From positions 1 to 64,000 of the forward strand of contig JAUCBJ010002985.1 of assembly GCA_032718475.1 (NCBI GenBank): a stretch of DNA of 64,000 nt, given 5' to 3'. A model generated the notes under the pieces. That model saw only the letters and a list, made by a program, of their open reading frames with translations. It made no database searches and was not told the DNA's origin. Positions within the stretch are counted from its first letter, which is position 1. Every line of letters starts with the position of its first letter. The position numbers were made by a program, and so were the translations under genes. Positions 1 to 10,700 of this stretch are shown here, in pieces. The DNA comes from Nemertoderma westbladi. Its lineage: Eukaryota > Xenacoelomorpha > Nemertodermatida > Nemertodermatidae.

Positions 1-1230
1 TTATATGAAAATACATTATTGTATGGATAGATGTGCATAATGGTTAAATTACCTAACTCAGTCAAGGCACAGTAATTTGTAATATTTTGATTTAGGTTGT
101 CTGCTGTGTTGTATAGGCCTACAGTATGTATACCTTATTGAACCATTAAGATGTAATAATAATAGAAAATAATGATATTAACCAAAGCAAAATCAATTTA
201 CAACGCCATACAGCAACTGAGCCTACTTTATAATAACAAACAATTTAATCGAATCTTAATAAAATTTCACAACTATTATTGAGTGAGTGCAACTGTGTCT
301 GATTCTCACACCAAAAGAGAAACCAACACTAAAGGATACAGAAGCCCCTAAGGCATTTTCACACAATTAGGAATTAACAATAGCGGGGTCATTAATAGCA
401 TTTATGTTACCGCTTCAATTTAATTGCAATACAAGTCCTGCAGTATCTAACTGCCGCCATGCCTCAAATACCTGACAATAGATTTTATTCTCTATAAAAG
501 TAAACCAGTGGGGGTGAACCGTTACATTTCAGCACGCATTAGCGCCTAAAAGTGGGGTGAGCTTCAGTTGCATAGCATATAGAATAGTACTTGAGTTACT
601 ATAGAAATGGCAGGTGCAAAAAAATAGCGGAAATTTGAGTTAATAATTGAAGAGTAATCGATGCCCGCTGTATGCAAGCTTTGGTTCACGCCTTTACTTT
701 ATAATAAATCTCTATATAATAATGTTATAAGCAAATTAATAATTAATAACCTTAAACCGGAACATTTTATAATTATTATAGGTGCAATGTGTTGTGGCTA
801 TTGGTGCTGAGGCTTGTATGTTATAATAGGATGGTATAGTGTTGTGTAGGCCTATATAATACCGTCGTAGTGATGGGTAGCTATTGTGTTGCGTCACATT
901 TCGGAAAGAAATTATCTCGAGTGTCCAACAGCTATTCGTTGTGGATTTAATCGGATGTATGTAAGATTGAAAATGAAGAAGAAAACCCTCCCTAGCATCT
1001 ATAGATGGTAAGAGATTCGGTTAAAAATTCGTAAATGTCCGATGAGTTTTGTAAGTGTAGCTGGGATGGTGGGGGCATGGTGACCAGAGGGCTATACCTC
1101 TATAAACAACTCCAGTAGAACGACAAGTTCTACTTCTACAAAAATTCCCAAAATCTGTCTGGTCGACCCACAAATCCTCTCAGTTATTAAAGATGTTTAG
1201 GTATACAAAGACAACCGTAATACCAAACAA
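1..1230. other. AT-rich intergenic DNA, no gene seen
   Basis: No reading frame of useful length and no recognisable RNA gene or repeat. The sequence is AT-rich with scattered short motifs such as TAGGCCTA, which recur across the window. Confidence 0.6.
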
Positions 1231-1314
1231 AATATAGATGATAGTGTGGGATGGATGCTATCCAATTACATGTAGGTCTACATGTATAGTACTGTATGTA
1301 CGATTATGTACGAT

Positions 1315-1701
1315 AGATCTCTCCAGGCACCTGAAGACTATGTTCTTTCGAGCCACAGTGGATAGTGTATTTTTATACGGGGGAGAGACCTGGGGCGGTA
1401 TTCATAAATGTCTAAAATCAGTTGTTTTTAGTAACAGATAGCTCTTACTAAACATAGTTGCAGCTATTACTAAAAGCTGTCACTAAGTAGCTGTAACTAA
1501 TACTAACTCTATGAATACCGCCCCAGGACACTGACTAAATCCCTTGAACAACGAATTGATGGTTGCTACACAAGACTACTAAGGGCAGCCCTAAACATCA
1601 GCTGGAGACAACACATGACAAACGCCGATCTTTATGGTACAATACCACCTGTATGTCCGTGAACGCAGATTAAGATTCAGTGGGCACTGCTGTAGAAGTA
1701 A
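1315..1701 (+). pseudogene. RTE-like retrotransposon fragment (reverse transcriptase C-terminal region)
   Basis: This stretch is nearly identical to 62388-62650, the C-terminal part of the RTE-like reverse transcriptase ORF. It matches from the SDLSRHLK coding segment through the FLYGGETW segment to the RLRFSGHCW segment. It is a truncated copy: nothing upstream or downstream of that part of the element is present, a short deletion (about 8 bp) removes part of the segment near 1650, and a MITE (1390-1526) splits it just after the GGETW codons. It cannot encode a functional protein. The family call rests on the longer copy at 60984-62850. Confidence 0.85.
1390..1526. mobile_element. Short MITE with GGGGCGGTATTCATA-type inverted ends, inserted in the RTE fragment
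   Basis: The 137-bp insert begins CTGGGGCGGTATTCATA and ends with its exact reverse complement, a 17-bp perfect terminal inverted repeat. Weaker complementarity continues inward (for example TTAGTAA and TTACTAA blocks), so the whole element can fold into a long hairpin. Aligning the flanks with the uninterrupted copy near 62460 shows the insertion point in the GGETW codons, with at most a 1-3 bp target duplication. There is no coding capacity, so it is non-autonomous. The superfamily is not assigned. Confidence 0.8.
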
Positions 1702-2524
1702 CAAGTAAACATAAGTAAATAAAATGGAATTAAAATAATATATTTATTTTTGGACGCTGAATATATTTCAGCCTATTTTATGTCTACCTTTTAAATGCCG
1801 GCGTAACCTTTCACTTTTCTCCTATGATTTCAAAATAGTATAGCAGTTATTATGTTATATCCACTAACCTGATAATCTTTATATTTCCATAGAAAAGGAA
1901 CAAGATAAACCAAATTGGCAGCTATTTTATTTCTAAGAATTACTTTTTTGCGATAAAACTTATTACATGTCAAAAATTATTGTTTAACGGAATGTTTCGT
2001 TAAACACACCTTTTTGTAATAATATCCACTACTATGCATCCTTTGGGTCCACAAGTGAAGCTTGCAACTAACCAATTGGCCAATAGGATACCGTCATTAT
2101 CAGTTAACTGGCCAATCAAGAATTAAGCGAGCAGAGTATAGGTAGTTGTCGAAGTAAATGAGTGGGTTGCTGGAGTTAGTTAACTCTTTGCGATGTTGGA
2201 TGCGATTTAGGAACTTAGGGCCAACTAACTAGCGACTTATCCTTGTCTTCTAAAAAACTATATATATTCGAAACAATAATATTTTAATATTTGCGCTGCT
2301 TAACAAAACCTGAAGTAGGCAAGCAAAGTTTTTACTTTGCAAATGTAAAATGTAAATACAACGTGCTGGAATTTATTTAACATTTCTCGCCACTTTTTCT
2401 TAAATAATAATAATAGTAATAATTATGCGAACGGAACTCACAAACTATTACGGTCTTAATAATAATTTATTTATTATATGCACATTTTGTCCAGCACGTT
2501 TTTTTAAAAAAACTTACCTGTAGG
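1702..2524. other. AT-rich intergenic DNA, no gene seen
   Basis: No ORF, RNA gene or obvious repeat could be supported. An AT-rich stretch ends directly at the start of the 60/63-bp minisatellite. Confidence 0.6.
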
Positions 2525-3990
2525 TAGAGGTATATTCAAGGAGAGCAATGTGGAAGGGTTTACTGTGGAAGATCACCCTCACCCATGGTGGTGAAAAGGC
2601 ATTCCTATAGGAAACAGAGTGGAAGGGTTTACTGTTGAAGATCACCCAAGGTGGTGAACAGGCATTCTTTTAGGAAACAGAGTGGAAGGGTTTACTGTGG
2701 AAGATCAACCATGGTGGTGAACAGGCATTCCTTTAGGAAACAGAGTGGAAGGGTTTACTTTGGAAGATCACCCATGGTGGTGAACAGGCATTCCTTTATG
2801 AAACAGAGTGGAAGAGTTTACTGTGGAAGATCACCCATGTGGTGAACAGGCATTCCTTTAGGAAATAGTGGAAGGGTTTACTGTGGACGATCACCCATGG
2901 TGGTGGTGAACAGGACTTCCTTTAGGAAACAGAGTGAAAGGGTTAACTGTGGAATATCACCCAAGGTGGTGAACAGGTATTCCTTTAGGAAACATAGTGG
3001 AAGTGTTTACTGTGGAAGATCACCCATGTGGTGAACAGGCATTCCTTTAGGAAACAGAGTGGAAGGGTTTACTGTGGAAGATCACCCATGTGGTGAACAG
3101 GCATTCCTTTAGGAAACAGAGTGGAAGGGTTTACTGTGGAAGATCACCCTTGGTGGTGAACAGGCATTCCGTTAAGAAACAGAGTGGAAGGGTTTACTGT
3201 GGAAGATCACCCATGTGGTGAACAGGCATTCCTTTAGGAAACAGAGTGGAAGGGTTTACTGTGGAAGATCACCCATGTGGTGAACAGGCATTCCTTTAGG
3301 AAACAGAGTGGAAGGATTTACTGTGGAAGATCACCCATGGTGGTGAACAGGCCTTCCTTTAGGAAACAGAGTGGAAGGGTTTACCGTGGAAGATTACCCA
3401 TGGTGGTGAACAGGTGTTCCTTTAGGAAACAGAGTGGAAGGGTTTACTGTGGATGATCACCCATGGTGGTGAACAGGTATATCTTTAGGAAAAAGAGTAA
3501 AGGGTTTACTGTGGAAGATCACCCATGGTAGTGAACAGGCATTCCTTTAGGAAACAGAGTGGAAGGGTTTTCCGTGGAAGATCACCCATGGTGGTTAACA
3601 CGCATTCCTTTAGGAAACAGAGTGGAAGGGTTTACTGTTGGAGATCACCCATGGTGGTGAACAGGCATTCCTTTAAGAAACAAAGTTGAAGGGTTTATTA
3701 CTGTTGGAGATCACCCATGGTGGTGAACAGGCATTCCTTTAGGAAACAGAGTGGAAGGGTTTTCCGTGGAAGATCACCCATGGTGGTGAACAGGCATTGC
3801 TTTAGGAAACAGAATGGAAGGGTTTACTGTGGAAGATCATCCATGGTGGTGAACAGGCATTCCTTTAGGAAACAGAGTGGAAGGGTATATTGTGGAAGAA
3901 CACCCATGGTGGTGAACAGGTAATCCTTTAGGAAACAGAGTGGAAGGAATTACTGTGGAAAATAACACCATGCATATGGTGTTGAACAAG
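2525..3990 (+). repeat. 60/63-bp minisatellite, about 23 copies
   Basis: Tandem copies of a unit containing GGCATTCCTTTAGGAAACAG, GTGGAAGGGTTTACTGTGG and AAGATCACCCATG. Two length classes alternate: 63 bp with CATGGTGGTGAAC and 60 bp with CATGTGGTGAAC. Copies near the edges are more diverged. Both unit lengths are multiples of three, so open frames of 21-residue repeats arise in translation. I regard these as by-products, because neighbouring copies break the frame freely. Confidence 0.92.
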
Positions 3991-6156
3991 CATTCCATGC
4001 GCTAACAAGCCTAAAATATTATCCTATTCAATATTATGCATTACGAGTGTTTTTGTTTAGACAGGAAAGGGTATCGTGAATTACCTTCAAGAGCTTAAAT
4101 ATCTCACGCTAGTCAGTCAGATAACGTGATTTTGGGCTCGCTGCGGTGTGTGCCTGTTGCTGCGGTACTGCCTGTTGCGTGGTGCGACAAAACATATTAT
4201 TCCCCTTACAAGAGGGACAAGAGATTGAGTAAACGTCGTTAAAATAAAAAATATCAATGTTTTAGAGAAGCGAGTGACTGGCGCAGTTTTGATGTTTGCT
4301 GAGTACAGTAGGCATACTATACAGTATATACACACGTTTTGCACACGTCCAATTAGCTTTGTGGGGCGAGCCACAAAGTGAGCGAAGCTTTAGCATTAGG
4401 GTATTTTGATCGCTAATAACTTGATCAAATTAAATCAAAGTATGTATGGTCAAAAATCAGTCAGTCTGTCAGTCGGTACTAGTAGTTTCAGACTTTAGAT
4501 AAAAACCGAAATAAGTCGGCCAATATTTGCCGAAATTACGCAGTCGTATGCATTCAGTCAAAAGTTTAGAAAGAATCTAAAGTTTGGTCAAAATGAGACA
4601 TGGTGTCAGATGGTACTGGTAGTTTAAAAACCGGAAAAAGTCTGTCAATCATTATGATGAAATTTTTACCAAACTTGATACGCATGCAGTCTCGAGCTGC
4701 ACGCAGGCTCCACGAACGTGTACTCACTACATCCAAAGTTCGCGTGTCTTTCTCGCCCTTCTCTAAAATTCCCCATCCTGAATATTCATTCTATTGTATA
4801 CGCAAACGCAAGCTTGTTATCTACTGTACAAGCAGAACCGCGATTGGCGCAAGGTTGTGGTTCTGTGTGGAACTTCTACATTGGAACCTACTCTTACAAT
4901 AACGTCATCTCTTGGCATGACCTTTTGGCTTCCTTTGCAAACCTGTGGTTACTATACTGTTGACCATATAATAAAAAAATTATATATTTTATAATTTGTT
5001 TTGAAATTTGTCTTCAATATTAGGCCTATCGAATTAAATAAAATACATAAAACATCTGAAATGTATAAAATCATTAGTTTTTCTTCTAATCGATATCAGT
5101 TTTCATAGCCAGTCAAATTTCAAACAGGAATTCAAGGATAACAAACTGATTAATAAACAGATTGGATGCGACCTTTGTTGTAACACAATGTTAGATTGCT
5201 TCGGGGGCGGAATAACTCCCGTTTGTTACAACCGAATAGAATTGGGCCCAACAATCCCATCTTACTGTAGAAGATTCATTAATAAGTCGGTCAGTCGGGA
5301 TTTACTACCGCCTCCATCTATCGCTCGGGCGACCCAATCGTCTTAAAAGGCGACAACTAATCCCTCAGATTGTTCTCTGGATTACAGAAAAGAACGATGT
5401 AATTTAACATGTTTTAATTTCACAAAACGCTTCCTAATTCTGCGTCCAACAATCTCATTTGATTAGGACCCCCTGGGGTGTACGATAGGTGGGTGGGTGA
5501 CCCGCGGTACCGGTAGGCTGTTAGGCACAGTACCGGTTCAACTACCGGTAAAACAGCACCACTTCCTACTCTAATAAGGACCCCATTCCATCGCCCATAT
5601 GGCACCTGGGCGGGGCATCTCTACCGAAGCGTTCATTTGAGATTTTTCGGAAACCTGATTGTAATAAATAAATTAGGATACCGTTGTTGTCAAAAGGATG
5701 GCTCGGATTATTAATTATAGGTGTATTCAGTTCAGTTATAGTACTCGTTATTTGTAATATAGGCAGGGGAGTATCTGAACGTTGAATGTTCATAACCGTA
5801 GGCCTACGGAAAGGATACTCGAAACTGAAACTAATTATAATTTCAACTCGGTTAATTAAATACAAACTATAAGCGCTCGAGTCAGCCACTTTTGAATAAA
5901 GAATAATTTAATTTCCTAAAAACGTTCAGAGGGCCCCGTTCTAATGGGAAAGGCTACTACTGACCGGAGCCATTTCTCAATTGACCGGACCCGTTGACCG
6001 GGACCGTTGACCGGACCCATTGCCATTCAAAGGAGCAGGTTACAGATCGTGTTGGGGGAACCAAAACAATAAACGAAAGTCAACACATGTTACAAGTTTA
6101 AAACAAAGTTGAGGTAATAAGGGTCCGGTCAATAATACAAAAGTAAATTAATGTAT
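3991..6156. other. Intergenic DNA without a supported gene
   Basis: Several short ORFs (up to about 107 codons) overlap on both strands, but none resembles a known family or shows domain motifs. Low-complexity CAGTCAGTCTGTCAGTCGG-type sequence lies near 4457-4480, and a short TTGACCGGACC repeat near 5960-6020. Confidence 0.5.
5958..6018 (+). repeat. Short direct repeats of TTGACCGGACC
   Basis: Four imperfect copies of a TGACCGG(A/G)(C/G)C motif occur within about 60 bp, and a related GGGTCCGGTC follows at 6121. No function is evident. Confidence 0.6.
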
Positions 6157-6421
6157 ACAGTCCATATCTCATTCTAGATACCGTTTCTCAAACTGGGTAC
6201 CTTTTCTCTTACCTCACTCTTACTAACTCAAACCTGTCTGGCTCACTCAAACCTAACAGACTCTAGTTTGAGTTAGATTGAGTTGGCTGCATCTTTCTGA
6301 TTTCTTAACTCTTACCCCAGTCTTACCTACTGAAATTATCCGTTGACTATCATTAGTAAAAGGATTGAGAAATGATACCCAGTTTGAGAAATAATATTCA
6401 GAATATGAGATAGGGACTGTG
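6157..6421. mobile_element. Probable MITE-like element with imperfect inverted ends
   Basis: The left end (ACAGTCC.ATATCTCAT, then TTTCTCAAACTGGGTA) is matched in inverted orientation by the right end (TACCCAGTTTGAGAAA, then ATATGAGATAGGGACTGT). The 265-bp interior is rich in ACTCAAAC and TTGAGTTAG repeats, also in opposite orientations. No ORF is present and no clear target duplication was found. Confidence 0.55.
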
Positions 6422-7270
6422 AATCAAATATAACATGATCATTACGGGGTACACACGATTGTTGGATAAGAAACCATTCATTAGCTTTCACAAGTTAACT
6501 CAAATTTCCTTTAAATTATAGATATTTTAATTATTTGTGTGTTTGAATAATTATACATATTTTGTAAGAATTTATTGTGATTACAAACAAAGAGACTTCC
6601 ATCTTAAACTAACATATCGTTTCACCATTGTTAACGTTTTATTGTGGTTTGGGATTAAATTCCCCAGGAAGTTATGTGAAAGTTTGCAGGAAACAGTCAA
6701 ATCAGCTGTCAGATCCGTTAACGGCATTAGTTAATCTGACACAAGTTTGATGTGGCGCTTCTCAAGTAATTGAATTGTTGAAATGTTGATGAGAACTGCT
6801 CCTTCCATAGATATAAAGCTATAATGGGGATTCTTTTGGAGGCCCTTTCAGCCGATTTCCATACGTGTGGGCAGCGCATTACCTATCGGCAAGGGTACCG
6901 GTATAATCAGATTGTTCCCTAATCCTTTAACAGATTAACTTGCCATTTAGCTACTCGCCAATGTTTCCTATCTGAAATAAAACGTCTCCCATTTTACCAT
7001 CACCTCGCCGACAGCCACAAACAAGTAATTTTGTTAATAGCTAGTACATTATCGTAGCGTCTTTCCCACAATCGTACCGATGGTACGGTGGTTTAATGGA
7101 GATTAAAGAATTTGAATTCAATTCGATTTCTGTTTCTCATTCGTAATGTTTCCATGGTATTGAATGGAATCAATGTTTTATTTTATATATTTCATATTTT
7201 CAACATTATTAAGACTTATCACCATCACATTGTAAGCTTGATAGAGATATTAATTACTTGACACAACTCT
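6422..7270. other. Intergenic DNA, no gene seen
   Basis: A 65-codon frame at 6537-6734 has no recognisable motif and no supporting context. Nothing else stands out. Confidence 0.5.
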
Positions 7271-7345
7271 CTAGATAATCCAGGTGGTTAGAGCAACGTT
7301 TATTTTTCAATCTAGAGGTCCTGAATTCGGATCCTAGAAAAGAAA
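7271..7345 (+). other. Possible tRNA-derived SINE head (degenerate A and B boxes)
   Basis: TAATCCAGGTGGTTAGAGCA resembles a tRNA D-arm/A box, and about 40 bp downstream AGGTCCTGAATTCGGATCC resembles a T-arm/B box. Their spacing fits a tRNA-like RNA polymerase III promoter. The acceptor stem does not pair well, so this is not an intact tRNA. Confidence 0.35.
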
Positions 7346-7796
7346 CACCCTATTTTCGTTAGGCTGATGGTTCTATAAGGTGTAAGGAACTTATCAGCCG
7401 ATCCAACTTAAATGTTAACTTGATATATTTTAAGGGACTAAAGAAACTGGTTGGACAAGGAGGGTATTTGACTTAGGGAGTAGATGTCTATGGTGTTTCA
7501 AGTCCTTCAATCAATAACCGTACTTTTCTTCTTCGTGGCCTTAAAAAAAACTTGCGGTATTCCGATAGAAAACTCGAGACAGATAGCATTTTAAATATTT
7601 CGATACAAAATTACTTTGTACTGTATGCAAATTATATAATTTCAATTTTTTCATACAAACTTTGATCTCTGTGTAACTGAAATCCCCTGAGAAAAAAAAC
7701 AGAAATAACAATCACCTAAGCTAGAAAATAATACTGAAAGCAGTAACGTAATATTGTCTATGGTTGATGTAGGTGCATTTAATGACCTATGGTAAT
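7346..7796. other. AT-rich DNA bordering the minisatellite, no gene seen
   Basis: No supported feature. The tandem array begins abruptly after ACCTATGGTAATATTAGAG near 7785. Confidence 0.55.
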
Positions 7797-10700
7797 ATTA
7801 GAGAGAGGGGAGATCATTGGATCTAATATAGAGAGAGGGGAGATCATAGGATCTAATATAGAGAGAGGGGAGATCATAGGATCTAATATAGAGAGAGGGG
7901 AGATCATAGGATCTAATATAGAGAGAGGGGAGATCATAGGATCTAATATAGAGAGATGGGAGATCATAGGATCTAATATAGAGAGAGGGGAGATCATCTA
8001 ATATAGAGAGAGGGGAGATCATCTAATATAGAGAGAGGGGAGATCATAGGATCTAATATAGAGAGAGGGGAGATCATAGGATCTAAAATAGAGAGAGGGG
8101 AGATCATCTAATATAGAGAGAGGGGAGATCATAGGATCTAATATAGAGAGAGGGGAGATCATTGGATCTAATATAGAGAGAGGGGAGATCATAGGATCTA
8201 ATATAGAGAGAGGGGAGATCATCTAATATAGAGAGAGGGGAGATCATCTAATATAGAGAGAGGGGAGATCATAGGATCTAATATAGAGAGAGGGGAGATC
8301 ATAGGATCTAATATAGAGAGAGGGGAGATCATCTAATATAGAGAGCGGGGAGATCATTGGATCTAATATAGAGAGAGGGGAGATCATTGGATCTAATATA
8401 GAGAGAGGGGTGATCATAGGATCTAATATAGAGAGAGGGGAGATCATAGGATCTAATATAGAGAGAGGGGAGATCATAGGATCTAATATAGAGAGAGGGG
8501 AGATCATAGGATCTAATATAGAGAGAGGGGAGATCATTGGATCTAATATAGAGAGAGGGGAGATCATAGGATCTAATATAGAGAGAGGGGAGATACTAGG
8601 ATCTAATATAGAGAGAGGGGAGATCATCTAATATAGAGAGAGGGGAGATCATAGGATCTAATATAGAGAGAGGGGAGATCATCTAATATAGAGAGAGGGG
8701 AGATCATCTAATATAGAGAGAGGGGAGATCATAGGATCTAATGTAGAGAGAGGGGAGATCATAGGATCTAATATAGAGAGAGGGGAGATCATAGGATCTA
8801 ATATAGAGAGAGGGGAGATCATAGGATCTAATATAGAGAGAGGGGAGATCATTGGATCTAATATAGAGAGAGGGGAGATCATCTAATATAGAGAGAGGGG
8901 AGATCATAGGATCTAATGTAGAGAGAGGGGAGATCATCTAATATAGAGAGAGGGGAGATCATAGGATCTAATATAGAGAGAGGGGAGATCATAGGATCTA
9001 ATATAGAGAGAGGGGAGATCATCTAATATAGAGAGAGGGGAGATCATAGGATCTAATGTAGAGAGAGGGGAGATCATCTAATATAGAGAGAGGGGAGATC
9101 ATTGGATCTAATATAGAGAGAGGGGAGATCATAGGATCTAATATAGAGAGAGGGGAGATCATCTAATATAGAGAGAGGGGAGATCATAGGATCTAATATA
9201 GAGAGAGGGGAGATCATCTAATATAGAGAGAGGGTAGATCATAGGATCTAATGTAGAGAGAGGGGAGATCATAGGATCTAATATAGAGAGAGGGGAGATC
9301 ATAGGATCTAATATAGAGAGAGGGGAGATCATCTAATATAGAGAGAGGGGAGATCATCTAATATAGAGAGAGGGGAGATCATAGGATCTAATATAGAGAG
9401 AGGGGAGATCATAGGATCTAATATAGAGAGAGGGGGGATCATAGGATCGAATATAGAGAGAGGGGAGATCATCTAATATAGAGAGAGGGGAGATCATCTA
9501 ATATAGAGAGAGGGGAGATCATAGGATCTAATATAGAGAGAGGGGAGATCATCTAATATAGAGAGAGGGGAGATCATTGGATCTAATATAGAGAGAGGGG
9601 AGATCATAGGATCTAATATAGAGAGAGGGGAGATCATAGGATCTAATATAGAGAGAGGGGAGATCATCTAATATAGAGAGAGGGGAGATCATCTAATATA
9701 GAGAGAGGGGAGATCATAGGATCTAATATAGAGAGAGGGGAGATCATAGGATCTAATATAGAGAGAGGGGAGATCATAGGATCTAATATAGAGAGAGGGG
9801 AGATCATAGGATCTAATATAGAGAGAGGGGAGATCATTGGATCTAATATAGAGAGAGGGGAGATCATAGGATCTAATATAGAGAGAGGGGAGATCATCTA
9901 ATATAGAGAGAGGGGAGATCATTGGATCTAATATAGAGAGAGGAGAGATCATTGGATCTAATATAGAGAGAGGGGAGATCATTGGATCTAATATAGAGAG
10001 AGGGGAGATCATCTAATATAGATAGAGGGGAGATCATAGGATATAATATAGAGAGAGGGGAGATCATAGGATCTAATATAGAGAGAGGGGAGATCATCTA
10101 ATATAGATAGAGGGGAGATCATAGGATATAATATAGAGAGAGGGGAGATCATAGGATCTAATATAGAGAGAGGGGAGATCATAGGATCTAATATAGAGAG
10201 AGGGGAGATCATCTAATATAGAGAGAGGGGAGATCATCTAATATAGAGAGAGGGGAGATCATTGGATCTAATATAGAGAGAGGAGAGATCATTGGATCTA
10301 ATATAGAGAGAGGGGAGATCATTGGATCTAATATAGAGAGAGGGGAGATCATAGGATCTAATATAGAGAGAGGGGAGATCATTGGATCTAATATAGAGAG
10401 AGGGGAGATCATAGGATCTAATATAGAGAGAAGGGAGATCATAGGATCTAATGTAGAGAGAGGGGAGATCATTGGATCTAATATAGAGAGAAGGGAGATC
10501 ATAGGATCTAATGTAGAGAGAGGGGAGATCATTGGATCTAATATAGAGAGAGGGGAGATCATCTAATATAGATAGAGGGGAGATCATAGGATATAATATA
10601 GAGAGAGGGGAGATCATAGGATCTAATATAGAGAGAGGGGAGATCATAGGATCTAATATAGAGAGAGGGGAGATCATCTAATATAGAGAGAGGGGAGATC

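Noticed and set aside
4600-4994. Overlapping 66-100-codon ORFs near 4.6-5.0 kb
   Set aside because: Three frames open over the same short stretch, no family resemblance, no neighbouring exons recognised.
5566-5889. 107-codon minus-strand ORF
   Set aside because: No domain, composition like surrounding intergenic DNA.
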